Notes under the pieces: model-generated
Database searches by the model: none
Seen by the model: the letters and a program-made list of their open reading frames with translations, nothing else
Told to the model about the DNA's origin: nothing
Source of the DNA: 66-474 sp035277545
GTDB taxonomy: Bacteria; Pseudomonadota; Gammaproteobacteria; Xanthomonadales; Rhodanobacteraceae
NCBI GenBank assembly: GCA_035277545.1
Contig: DATEKI010000079.1
Coordinates: 1 to 29,286, forward strand
Direction of reading: 5' to 3'
DNA: 29,286 nucleotides
Translations under genes and position numbers: made by a program
Shown: piece after piece, positions 10,700 through 18,553 of the stretch
How the letters are laid out: the number at the start of each line of letters is the position of its first letter
How positions within the stretch are numbered: the stretch's first letter is position 1

Positions 10700-11189
10700 G
10701 TCAGAAAACCTCGAATCATCTGTCTTGTCTCCTGCCCGACCGTTACCGCCTCGCGACACCCACGGCCCGACGCCTGTTTCACAATGCGCGCCGGTTGCCG
10801 ATCTGGCTGCACGGGCACGCGAACTTGACCATTTGAGCCAGCGGATTGTTCCGCTGTTGCCCGCTCCACTGCGCGAGCACGTCCGTCATGTCGGCTTGCG
10901 CAACGACCGCGTCCTGCTGCTGGTCGAATCGCCCGCCTGGGCCACCCGCGCACGCATGGATCAGTCCGGCATCCTCGCCGCCGTGCGCAGCCTTGGCCTG
11001 GCCGCGACCTCCGTCACAGCCAAGGTGATGCCGATCCCGGCACCCAACGGGGACTCCGCCTCCGTACGACCGCCGTCGCCGCGTGCCGCGCAACGCATAC
11101 GCGCGTCGGCGATGGCTGTCTCCGATCCGGACCTGCGGGCCTTGTTCCTCGAACTGGCCGCGCTTGCGGACAATCCGACGACCAAGTGA
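10698..11189 (+). CDS. dciA: DciA-like DUF721 protein, 163 aa
   Basis: The core resembles the DUF721/DciA domain: LDHLSQRIVPLLPAPL, then LRNDRVLLLVESPAWATRAR, then ILAAVRSLGLAATSVTAKVMP. DciA loads the replicative helicase DnaB in bacteria that lack DnaC. A disordered Pro/Ser-rich N-terminus and a Pro/Ala-rich linker flank the core. The gene lies between lpxC and secA, as dciA does in Pseudomonas, but on the opposite strand to its neighbours. ATG 10698 shares two bases with the M23 start codon; ATG 10692 (MPMSEN) is an alternative and would overlap more. No clear ribosome site is visible. Family membership is likely; the helicase-loading role is inferred from the family and the position. Confidence 0.75.
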   Translation: MSENLESSVLSPARPLPPRDTHGPTPVSQCAPVADLAARARELDHLSQRIVPLLPAPLREHVRHVGLRNDRVLLLVESPAWATRARMDQSGILAAVRSLGLAATSVTAKVMPIPAPNGDSASVRPPSPRAAQRIRASAMAVSDPDLRALFLELAALADNPTTK

Positions 11190-11403
11190 CACTCGCTGGC
11201 CGGCCCGCCCCCTCGTTCCAACGGCGGAAGCGGACGTTATAACACGGGCCGGGCGGCGTCGGCTGACCAGAATCAGAAAAAAGTCACAATTCGGGAATGC
11301 CGCCCGGACGTGGGCGCGCCCAGCCACCCGTGTGGGGCCAGGGTCGCGAAGGATTTCAGCTGAAGATCGAGCCGGCCGCGCGGGCGGCCGCGACAGCGGT
11401 GCG

Positions 11404-12315
11404 CTACACCGCTTGCGCGGGATGCGCGTAGGAAATCGGCGCCAGCGCGGGGTCGTCGAAAGTGACTTCTTCCCACGCGGATTTGTCGGCCAGGAGCGCA
11501 CGCAGCAGCTGGTTGTTGAGCTGGTGACCCGACTTGTGGCCGAAGAACGCGCCGATCAGGCTGTGGCCGAGAAGATAAAGGTCGCCGATCGCATCGAGGA
11601 TCTTGTGCTTGACGAACTCGTCCTCGTAACGCAGGCCGTCTTCGTTGAGCACGCGGTAGTCATCCAGCACGATCGCGTTGTCCATCGAACCGCCCAACGC
11701 GAGGTTCTTCTCGCGCAGCATTTCGATGTCGCGCATGAAGCCGAAGGTGCGCGCGCGACTGACTTCCTTCACGAACGACGTCGTGGAGAAATCGATCTCG
11801 GCCCGGGAAGCGCGGCGCGAAAAGATCGGATGCTGGAATTCGATCGAGAAGCCAACCTTGAAGCCGTCGAACGGCTTGAACTCGGCCCACTTGTCGCCCT
11901 CTTCCACCTTCACCGGCTTTTTGATGCGGATGAAGCGCTTGGGCGCGGATTGTTCTTCGATGCCGGCCGACTGCAGCAGGAACACGAACGGCCCCGCGCT
12001 GCCGTCCATGATCGGCACCTCCGGCGCCGAAAGATCGACGTACGCGTTGTCGATGCCGAGGCCGGCCAGAGCGGACATCAGGTGTTCGACCGTACCGACG
12101 CGCACGTTGTCCCTGACCAGCGTGCTGGACAGGCGTGTATCGCCCACGTGCTCACAGCGCGCAGGAATCACCACGGGCTCGGGCAAGTCGGTGCGGCGGA
12201 ACACGATGCCGGTGTTGACCGCAGCGGGACGCAAGGTCATGTAGACCTTTTCCCCGGTGTGCAAGCCCACGCCCGTCGCGCGGATCACGTTCTTGAGCGT
12301 GCGCTGCTTGATCAT
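11404..12315 (-). CDS. lpxC: UDP-3-O-acyl-N-acetylglucosamine deacetylase LpxC, 303 aa
   Basis: LpxC removes the N-acetyl group in the first committed step of lipid A synthesis and is a zinc enzyme of the cytoplasm. The length matches E. coli LpxC (305 aa), and both start MIKQRTLK. Visible motifs are GVGLHTG, TVEHLMSALAGLGIDN with zinc ligand His78, PIMDGSA, SRARTFGFMRDIE and FVKHKILDAIGDL, which holds the other zinc ligands (HxxxD). GHKSGHQLNN contains the catalytic His. The start ATG 12315 is fixed by homology. The ribosome site is weak. It lies 336 bases past ftsZ and behind a strong terminator-like hairpin, so it is probably transcribed mainly from its own promoter. It converges with dciA. 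Confidence 0.98.
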   Translation of the reverse strand: MIKQRTLKNVIRATGVGLHTGEKVYMTLRPAAVNTGIVFRRTDLPEPVVIPARCEHVGDTRLSSTLVRDNVRVGTVEHLMSALAGLGIDNAYVDLSAPEVPIMDGSAGPFVFLLQSAGIEEQSAPKRFIRIKKPVKVEEGDKWAEFKPFDGFKVGFSIEFQHPIFSRRASRAEIDFSTTSFVKEVSRARTFGFMRDIEMLREKNLALGGSMDNAIVLDDYRVLNEDGLRYEDEFVKHKILDAIGDLYLLGHSLIGAFFGHKSGHQLNNQLLRALLADKSAWEEVTFDDPALAPISYAHPAQAV

Positions 12316-12651
12316 TTTTCGTTGGAATCCCGTTAGAACAACGCTAAAACGTGGGCGATGCTACCACGGTTGACAGTCCGAATAAAGTGGACTCGTGCGT
12401 TCAGTTACTCGGCGTGCGCGGATTGCCTGAACCCGCAGGGTGGAAATGCCTGAACGCGGCCCCCGGGTGAGAGTGACCGCGGCTCAGCGGTCAGGTTCCC
12501 GGGGAGGGCAAAATCCACCCGCACTGCCGGGACGGGTGTTCGGCAGTGCGGGTTTGACGGCGGCGCCACGGCAGGCGCCGCTCAACGAAGCGGGCGTCCC
12601 CTGCCCGTCTCCACAGCCCATGTCCGCGCGGCCCGAAGACCGCGCAGCGGC
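12316..12651. other. ftsZ-lpxC intergenic region
   Basis: These 336 bases hold a strong hairpin after ftsZ (annotated separately) and presumably the lpxC promoter. On the minus strand TTTATT and TAGCAT stand 17 bases apart about 50 bases before lpxC, a weak promoter match. No gene is supported here. Confidence 0.5.
12518..12552 (-). terminator. terminator downstream of ftsZ
   Basis: An 11-bp perfect stem (CCCGCACTGCC/GGCAGTGCGGG; loop of 13) is followed on the minus strand by TGGATTTTG. It begins 99 bases past the ftsZ stop codon and would close the dcw transcript before lpxC. On the plus strand only TTT follows, so it acts mainly in the minus direction. Confidence 0.65.
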
Positions 12652-13842
12652 TCAATCGGCCTGGCGCCGCAGGAATGCCGGAATGTCCAGGTAATCGGGC
12701 ATGCCCGCCGTCTCGGCGGCCGGCTTGGCGGCTGCGGCCGGCGCCGGTTCCCTGCGTGCAGCCATCACCGGTTCCGGCTGGGCGTAACCCACCACCCCGT
12801 TGTCGGTACCGGTGCGGAGGACCCGGCGCGGCTGCGGCATCTCGACCATCTCCGGCTTGGCGACGGGGCGCAGCTGCGGCTTGGCGGCGCGGTTGAGTCC
12901 CGTGGCGACCACCGTGACGCGCACGTCGTCGGACAGGTCGGGGTCGAGCGCGGTACCCAGCACCACGGTCGCATCCTCGCTGGCGAAGTCGTGCACCACC
13001 CGGCCGATCTCGTCGAACTCGCGCATCGTGAGGTTCGGGCCGGCGGTGACGTTGACCAGGATGCCGCAAGCACCCGAGAGGTCCACGTTCTCCAGCAACG
13101 GATTGTTGATGGCCGCCTCGGCCGCGGCCTGCGCACGGTCGTCGCCGCGGGCCGTGCCGGTGCCCATCATGGCCATGCCCATTTCGCTCATCACGGTGCG
13201 CACGTCGGCGAAGTCGACGTTGATCAGGCCCGGGCGGGTGATCAGGTCGGCGATGCCCTGCACCGCGCCCTGCAGCACGTCGTTGGCGGCCTTGAACGCA
13301 TTCAACAAGGTCACTTCGCGGCCGAGCACGGTCAGCAGCTTTTCGTTCGGCACCGTGATCAGCGAGTCGACCGACTGCGACAGATCCTCGATGCCCTTCA
13401 TCGCCACCTGCATGCGGCGCCGGCCCTCGAACGGGAACGGCTTGGTCACCACCGCCACCGTCAGGATGCCCTTCTCTTTCGCCAGCTGCGCCACCACCGG
13501 TGCCGCCCCGGTACCGGTGCCGCCGCCCATGCCGCAGGTGATGAACACCATGTCGGCGCCGTCCAGCACTTCGACGATCCGGTCGCGGTCCTCGAGCGCG
13601 GCCTGGCGGCCGATCTCGGGGTTGGCGCCGGCACCGAGACCCTTGGTCACCGTTTCGCCGAGTTGCAGCGTGGTGCGCGCACCGGAACTTTTCAGCGCCT
13701 GTGCGTCGGTATTGGCGCAGACGAATTCCACGCCATCGATGGCTGAATTGACCATGTGGCTGACGGCGTTGCCGCCACCGCCGCCGACACCGATCACCTT
13801 GATCACCGCATTGGGTGCGAGTTGTTCCACCAGTTCAAACAT
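12652..13842 (-). CDS. ftsZ: cell division GTPase FtsZ, 396 aa
   Basis: FtsZ polymerises with GTP into the cytokinetic ring at midcell. The tubulin signature GGGTGTG lies at residues 106-112. The nucleotide-binding start is VIKVIGVGGGGGNAV, and the synergy (T7) loop is seen in LINVDFADVRTVM. After residue ~315 comes a Pro/Ala/Arg-rich linker, then the conserved C-terminal peptide DYLDIPAFLRRQAD, which binds FtsA and ZipA. The ATG 13842 has a strong GGAGGA eight bases upstream. It is separated from ftsA by 302 bases filled with palindromes, more than in most dcw clusters, so a separate ftsZ promoter or mRNA processing there is possible. Confidence 0.98.
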   Translation of the reverse strand: MFELVEQLAPNAVIKVIGVGGGGGNAVSHMVNSAIDGVEFVCANTDAQALKSSGARTTLQLGETVTKGLGAGANPEIGRQAALEDRDRIVEVLDGADMVFITCGMGGGTGTGAAPVVAQLAKEKGILTVAVVTKPFPFEGRRRMQVAMKGIEDLSQSVDSLITVPNEKLLTVLGREVTLLNAFKAANDVLQGAVQGIADLITRPGLINVDFADVRTVMSEMGMAMMGTGTARGDDRAQAAAEAAINNPLLENVDLSGACGILVNVTAGPNLTMREFDEIGRVVHDFASEDATVVLGTALDPDLSDDVRVTVVATGLNRAAKPQLRPVAKPEMVEMPQPRRVLRTGTDNGVVGYAQPEPVMAARREPAPAAAAKPAAETAGMPDYLDIPAFLRRQAD

Positions 13843-14144
13843 TGCCCGTCCTCCGTGCTGCTGAAAGTCATGCTGCTGTTGTCATGCTGCCGTTGATGTC
13901 GCCCGCCGTTTCGGCGGACACCCCTTGCGGGGTTCGCGGCACCGCGGTGCCGCCCGATTGCGCATCGTCCCGACACGCAACACGGATTCCTCGCGGGCCA
14001 CGGAGGACCCGCCATGTTTTGATCCCTCTCCCACCGGGAGAGGGTGCCCCGTCAGGGGCGGGTGAGGGTTCGGTCCGATTGCAACGTTCACTTCCGGCCC
14101 TACCCTCACCCCAACCCCTCTCCCAAGGGGAGAGGGGCTCAAAG
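13843..14144. other. ftsA-ftsZ intergenic region rich in hairpins
   Basis: No gene is supported in these 302 bases. Next to ftsZ are three consecutive short palindromes at about 13905-13955 (CCGCCG/CGGCGG, CCCC/GGGG and CGGCACCGCGGTGCCG). Next to ftsA is a pair of REP-like palindromes (annotated separately). Any ftsZ-specific promoter would lie here, but I see no convincing -35/-10 pair. Confidence 0.6.
14024..14137. repeat. pair of inverted REP-like palindromes
   Basis: The left unit is CCCTCTCCC-ACC-GGGAGAGGG (14024-14044), followed by GCCCC-GTCA-GGGGC (14046-14059) and GGGTGAGGG. The right unit is the inverse: CCCTCACCCC, then CCCCTCTCCC-AAG-GGGAGAGGGG (14115-14137). The two units face each other around about 35 bp. 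Such sequences are scattered between genes in many Xanthomonadales genomes and often yield false frames reading LSPLGRG. The right hairpin starts seven bases beyond the ftsA stop and may protect or end the mRNA. Confidence 0.8.
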
Positions 14145-15383
14145 TCAAAAATTCCTGTGCAGCCAGCCCCTCGCCTTGCCGATGAAGCCGGCGACGCTGT
14201 CGCCCATCGCGCCGCCGATCACGCGGCTGCCGCCGTGCGAATGCGAGCCCTGCAGCAGCAGGCCGACGCCCGCGGCGTTGGCGGGCGTGGCGATCACTTC
14301 GGTCACGCCAGTGACGTGCTGCGGTACGCCGAGGCGCACCATCTTGTGGAACACCTCTTCGGCCAGGTACAGCGCTCCTTCGATACGCGCGGCGCCACCG
14401 GTCAGCACCACGCCGGCCGCGAGCAGGTTCTCGTAACCCGAGCGGCGCATTTCGTCCTGAACCATCTCGAAGATTTCCTCGTAACGCGCCTGGATGGACT
14501 GCGCCAGCGCCTGCCGCTGCAGGCGCCGCGGCGGACGCTCGCCCACGCTCGGCACCTGGATGGTTTCCTCGCCGCGCGCGAGTTGCGCCAGCGCGCAGCC
14601 GTACTTCACCTTGATCTCTTCCGCGTTCGCGGTCGGCGTCTGCACGTATTGCGAAATGTCCGACGTCACCTGGTCGCCACCCACGGGCAGCGACTTGGTG
14701 TAGCGGATCGAGCCGTGGGTGAAGATCGCGATGTCGGTGGTGCCAGCGCCGAGATCGACCACGCATACGCCGAGCTCGCGCTCGTCGTCCGTCAGCACGG
14801 ATTTCGCCGAGGCCACCGCCGAAGGCACCAGGTCGTCCACCGCAAGACCACAGCGCTGGATGCACTTGGTGATGTTCTGCACCGCGGACGCCGCGCCGGT
14901 CACCAAGTGCACGCCGGCTTCCAGTCGCACGCCGCTCATCCCGACCGGATGGCGGATGCCGTCCTGGCCATCGATGCGGTATTCCTGCGGTTCCTTGTAG
15001 AGCACCTTGCGATCGGCCGGGATCGCCACCGCGCTGGCCGATTCCAGCACCTGGTCGAGGTCGCCCGCCGCGACTTCGCGGTCGCGGATCGCGGCGGTGC
15101 CGCGCGAGTTGTGGGTCTCGAGATGGCTGCCGGAAATCGACGCGCAGACCGAGCGTATGTCGCAACCGGCCATCTGCCCGGCTTCCTCGACCGCGCGCTG
15201 GATCGAATTGACGTTCGACTCGATCTCGACCACCACGCCTTTCTTCATGCCGCGCGAGGTGTGGCTGCCGACGCCGATCACTTCGATCGGTTCGCCCGGC
15301 ACGTATTCGCCGACGATCGCCATCACCTTCGACGTGCCGATGTCGAGGCCGACGACCAGGTTCTTGTCGCTCTTGCGAGTCAT
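14145..15383 (-). CDS. ftsA: cell division protein FtsA, 412 aa
   Basis: FtsA is an actin-like ATPase that anchors FtsZ to the inner membrane. The actin-fold phosphate loops are seen in VVGLDIGTSKVMAIVGEY and VVDLGAGTTDIAIF, and the adenosine motif in GVVLTGGAARIEG. The family motifs ERELGVCVVD and PSVGERPPRRLQRQ are also present. The last residues (FIGKARGWLHRNF) form the expected amphipathic membrane-targeting helix. ATG 15383 is chosen because it matches the family N-terminus (MTRKSDKN) and lies four bases after the ftsQ stop; ATG 15410 would add nine residues. The ribosome site is weak, which fits translation coupled to ftsQ. Confidence 0.97.
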   Translation of the reverse strand: MTRKSDKNLVVGLDIGTSKVMAIVGEYVPGEPIEVIGVGSHTSRGMKKGVVVEIESNVNSIQRAVEEAGQMAGCDIRSVCASISGSHLETHNSRGTAAIRDREVAAGDLDQVLESASAVAIPADRKVLYKEPQEYRIDGQDGIRHPVGMSGVRLEAGVHLVTGAASAVQNITKCIQRCGLAVDDLVPSAVASAKSVLTDDERELGVCVVDLGAGTTDIAIFTHGSIRYTKSLPVGGDQVTSDISQYVQTPTANAEEIKVKYGCALAQLARGEETIQVPSVGERPPRRLQRQALAQSIQARYEEIFEMVQDEMRRSGYENLLAAGVVLTGGAARIEGALYLAEEVFHKMVRLGVPQHVTGVTEVIATPANAAGVGLLLQGSHSHGGSRVIGGAMGDSVAGFIGKARGWLHRNF

Positions 15384-15387
15384 GGGT

Positions 15388-16158
15388 CTAAACGTTTCCG
15401 TCAACAACATGGGAGGTCACCCCGTTGGCAGGTTTGGTGGGAGCAGGCGTCGCCGGCACGTCCGGCCAGCGCACCGCGAAGCCGTTGCTGTAACGCAAGT
15501 CGGCGTAGATGAATCCGTCGCCGCGACCACGCATCAGGATCGGCAGCGCCGCGACGAAACGCGCGAGGCGCTGGTCGGGTTGCGTATCACCGACCGTCAC
15601 CTGGCCGTTGTTCGAAAGCGTGAGGCTCCAGCCACCGCGGGCGGACAGGTCCACGCCGGTCACCCGCAGGCTGTAGGGCGCGAAATCGATCTGCGCGGTG
15701 CGGTAGAACGCCAGAACGTCGGCGACCCGGTCATCCGGCGCGTTGAACTGCGGCAAGCCATTCACGATGCCAGCGTTGGGCACCTTGAAGATGCGACCGT
15801 CGCGGCCGAGCAAGGCATCGCTGCCCCAATGCGCGACGGGATCGATCTCGGTGATGGTGATGTCGAGCGCGTCCGGCCAGTGCTTGCTCACTTCGACGCG
15901 CGACACCCACGGCAATGCCGCCACGGAATCGCGTACCTTGTCGAGGTCTATGGCGAAGAAACCCGCGCCCAGCGACGGCGCGACCGCCGTGCGCACCTGC
16001 GTCGCGCTGACGTGGCTGAAGGTCGCGTGCACCTGCAGTTCGCGCACCGGCCAGCGGTCGGAGGCGAACCAGCCCTGCAGCACGCCGACCACCGGCAACG
16101 CGACCAGCGTGATCGCAATGATCCAGGCGGCGAAACGCAGGCCGGTCGCACCTTTCAT
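15388..16158 (-). CDS. ftsQ: cell division protein FtsQ, 256 aa
   Basis: FtsQ is a bitopic inner-membrane protein that links early and late divisome proteins (with FtsB and FtsL). A short cytoplasmic start (MKGATGLR) is followed by a transmembrane segment at about residues 8-28. A POTRA domain starts at WPVRELQVHATFSHVS and includes LPWVSRVEVSKHWPDALDI. The beta domain follows, ending with a short Pro/Thr-rich tail. ATG 16158 has GGGAGG six bases upstream and overlaps the ddlB stop in ATGA. The frame is open far upstream, but homology and the ribosome site set this start. Confidence 0.95.
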   Translation of the reverse strand: MKGATGLRFAAWIIAITLVALPVVGVLQGWFASDRWPVRELQVHATFSHVSATQVRTAVAPSLGAGFFAIDLDKVRDSVAALPWVSRVEVSKHWPDALDITITEIDPVAHWGSDALLGRDGRIFKVPNAGIVNGLPQFNAPDDRVADVLAFYRTAQIDFAPYSLRVTGVDLSARGGWSLTLSNNGQVTVGDTQPDQRLARFVAALPILMRGRGDGFIYADLRYSNGFAVRWPDVPATPAPTKPANGVTSHVVDGNV

Positions 16159-17117
16159 GCGGCGCCTCCCGATTCGCGATCGAACGAGGTTTCCAGCACG
16201 CGCCAGCACAGTTCCGGATAGTCGATGCCGGCCGCGGCGGCCGCTTTCGGCACCAGCGAATGCGAGGTCATGCCGGGCGCGGTGTTCACCTCCAGCAGCC
16301 AGTTGCGGCCATCGCGGTCGCGCATCACGTCGATGCGGCCCCAACCCGAGCAGGCCAGTGCATCGAACGCACGCAGCACCAGCGCGCGCAGTTCGGCTTC
16401 GGCATCGCCGGCCAGGCCGGGGCAGATGTACTGCGTATCCTCGGCGATGTACTTGGCGTTGTAGTCGTAGTACTCGCCCTTGGGCACGATCCTGATGCTG
16501 GGCAGCACGTCGCGGCCAAGTACCGCCACGGTGAACTCGTCGCCGACGATCATCGTCTCGACCAGCATCGGGCCTGGATAGCGTTGCGCCAGCTGCGCCG
16601 CCGCATCGAGATCCTGTTCTGCGAACACGCGCGATACGCCCACGCTGGAACCTTCCCACGCCGGCTTCACGACCAGCGGGAAACCGATCTCGCGCGCCGC
16701 CGCGTGCACATCGCCGCCGCGCGCCAGCGCGACCGACTTTGGCGTGGGTACACCGAGCGCGTTCCACACCCACTTGCTGCGGATCTTGTCCAGCGTCAGC
16801 GCGGAACCGAGCACGCCCGAACCAGTGTACGGCACCCCCAGGGATTGCAACGCCCCCTGCAACTCACCATTCTCTCCACCGGCGCCATGCAGGATGTTGA
16901 ACACCCGCGCGAAGTGGCCCGCGCGCACGGCGTCCAGCAACGCGGGGATGCCGTCGATCGCGTGCGCGTCCACGCCACGACCCTTGAGCGCTTCCAGCAC
17001 GCCCTTGCCGGACATCAGCGACACTTCGCGCTCGGCGGAACTGCCGCCCATCACCACGGCGACGCGGCCAAAATCGCGGGCGTCGGTGATGCGTCGCGCG
17101 GCCGTCCCGGTACTCAT
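16155..17117 (-). CDS. ddlB: D-alanine--D-alanine ligase, 320 aa
   Basis: An ATP-grasp enzyme that joins two D-Ala for the peptidoglycan pentapeptide. Visible motifs are VAVVMGGSSAEREVS, ILHGAGGENG, VVKPAWEGSSVGVS, EYYDYNAKY, and the metal/ATP site LLEVNTAPGMTSHS. The Tyr in YYDYNAKY is that of normal D-Ala-D-Ala ligases rather than D-Ala-D-Lac enzymes. The N-terminus has about 16 extra residues before the first strand. GGAGGA stands six bases before ATG 17117. The start overlaps the murC stop and the stop overlaps the ftsQ start, both by four bases. Confidence 0.97.
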   Translation of the reverse strand: MSTGTAARRITDARDFGRVAVVMGGSSAEREVSLMSGKGVLEALKGRGVDAHAIDGIPALLDAVRAGHFARVFNILHGAGGENGELQGALQSLGVPYTGSGVLGSALTLDKIRSKWVWNALGVPTPKSVALARGGDVHAAAREIGFPLVVKPAWEGSSVGVSRVFAEQDLDAAAQLAQRYPGPMLVETMIVGDEFTVAVLGRDVLPSIRIVPKGEYYDYNAKYIAEDTQYICPGLAGDAEAELRALVLRAFDALACSGWGRIDVMRDRDGRNWLLEVNTAPGMTSHSLVPKAAAAAGIDYPELCWRVLETSFDRESGGAA

Positions 17118-18553
17118 GCGGCGTCCTCCGTTTTCAGGTGACCGTGCCTGGCGAGATCCGTCGCGGCCGCGCCGATGTCGCCGGCACCGAGCAACAGCAC
17201 CAGGTCACCGTCGCGCAACAGCGCGGGCAGTGTTTCGCCAAGTTCGCGGGGGTGCTCGATGAACACCGGATCGACCTTGCCGCGCGCCCGCACGGCACGC
17301 GCCAGCGAACGGCCATCAGCCCCCGCGATCGGCGTTTCGCCCGCGGGATACACGTCGGTCAGCACCAGCGCATCGGCTTCGCACAGCACGCCCGCGAAGT
17401 CGTCCAGCAGATCGCGCGTGCGGGTATAGCGATGCGGCTGGAACACGATCACCAGTCGCCGCTCGGGCCAGCCTGCGCGCGCGGCTTCCATCACCGCCGC
17501 GAGTTCGCGCGGATGGTGCCCGTAGTCGTCGACCAGCATGACCTTGCCGGTGTCGATCGGCAGCTCGCCATTGATGTGGAAGCGCCGCCCCACGCCCTGG
17601 AACTGTTCCAGCGCGTGCTTGATGGCATAGGGTTCGACGCCGAGGTGCCAGCCGATCGTGGCCGCGGCGAGCGCGTTTGACACGTTGTGGCGGCCAGGCA
17701 GGTTCAACGTGATCGACAGCCCCGGCTGGCCCGGCAGCAGCAGGTCGAAATGCGTGCGCGCGCCGTCGGCGCGCAGGTTGGCGCCGCGCACGTCGGCCGC
17801 GTGATCGATCGCATACGTCAGCGTCGAGCGCGCGGTGTTCTGTGCCAGTTCCGCGACTTCCGGGTTGTCCACGCACAGCACCGCAAGACCGTAGAACGGC
17901 AGGCGATGCAGGAAGTCCGCGAAAGCTTGCTTCAACTCCGCGAAGTCGCCGTGGTAGTGGTCGAGGTGATCGGCGTCGATGTTGGTGACCACCGCAATCA
18001 CCGGCGACAACTTCAGGAACGAACCGTCGGATTCGTCGGCCTCGGCGACGAGATACGCGCCGGCGCCGAGCCGCGCGTTGGCACCGGCCGACAGCAGTTG
18101 CCCGCCGATCACGAAGGTCGGGTCGTAGCCGGCCTCGGCCAGCACGCTGGCGGTGAGGCTGGTCGTCGTGGTCTTGCCGTGCGAACCCGCCACCGCGATG
18201 CCGCGCCGGAAGCGCATCAGCTCGCCCAGCATTTCCGCGCGCGGCACCACCGGAATGCGGCGCGCCTCGGCGGCCACGAGTTCGGGGTTGTCCGCCCTGA
18301 TCGCGCTCGACACCACCACCGCGTCGACGTTGGCGACGTGCGCCGCGGCGTGGCCGATCGCGACATCCACGCCCATGCCCGCGAGCCGCTCGGTGACCGG
18401 CGACGCTGCGCGGTCGGAACCCGATACGTCGTAACCGAGCGTGTGCAGCACCTCGGCGATGCCGCTCATGCCGGCGCCGCCGATGCCGATGAAATGCACG
18501 CGGCGGAAGCCCTGCATGATGTCGCCGTGCGGCGGGAGGCGATGCGGCGTCAT
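17114..18553 (-). CDS. murC: UDP-N-acetylmuramate--L-alanine ligase MurC, 479 aa
   Basis: MurC adds L-Ala to UDP-MurNAc, the first amino-acid step of the stem peptide. The Rossmann-type HFIGIGGAGMSGIAEVL lies near residues 20-36. The ATP loop is AGSHGKTTTTS, followed by NIDADHLDHY and the substrate-domain motif VDDYGHHPRE. ATG 18553 has GGAGG seven bases upstream and overlaps the murG stop in ATGA. A later ATG at 18517 (MQGFRR) is closer to the fold but has a poorer site. The order murG-murC-ddlB is as in E. coli. Confidence 0.98.
   Translation of the reverse strand: MTPHRLPPHGDIMQGFRRVHFIGIGGAGMSGIAEVLHTLGYDVSGSDRAASPVTERLAGMGVDVAIGHAAAHVANVDAVVVSSAIRADNPELVAAEARRIPVVPRAEMLGELMRFRRGIAVAGSHGKTTTTSLTASVLAEAGYDPTFVIGGQLLSAGANARLGAGAYLVAEADESDGSFLKLSPVIAVVTNIDADHLDHYHGDFAELKQAFADFLHRLPFYGLAVLCVDNPEVAELAQNTARSTLTYAIDHAADVRGANLRADGARTHFDLLLPGQPGLSITLNLPGRHNVSNALAAATIGWHLGVEPYAIKHALEQFQGVGRRFHINGELPIDTGKVMLVDDYGHHPRELAAVMEAARAGWPERRLVIVFQPHRYTRTRDLLDDFAGVLCEADALVLTDVYPAGETPIAGADGRSLARAVRARGKVDPVFIEHPRELGETLPALLRDGDLVLLLGAGDIGAAATDLARHGHLKTEDAA

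Noticed and set aside
12370..12397. Plus-strand promoter starting with TTGACA in the ftsZ-lpxC gap
   Set aside because: No acceptable -10 hexamer follows at 16-18 bases and there is no plus-strand gene downstream.
13882..15165. 427-codon minus-strand frame across the REP-like repeats
   Set aside because: It is the wrong frame of ftsA run on through the palindromes; the LSPLGRG-type peptide is a known artefact of these repeats.
15388..16773. Upstream-extended ftsQ frame of 461 codons
   Set aside because: The extra part lies in the wrong frame of ddlB. The ribosome site and homology support ATG 16158.
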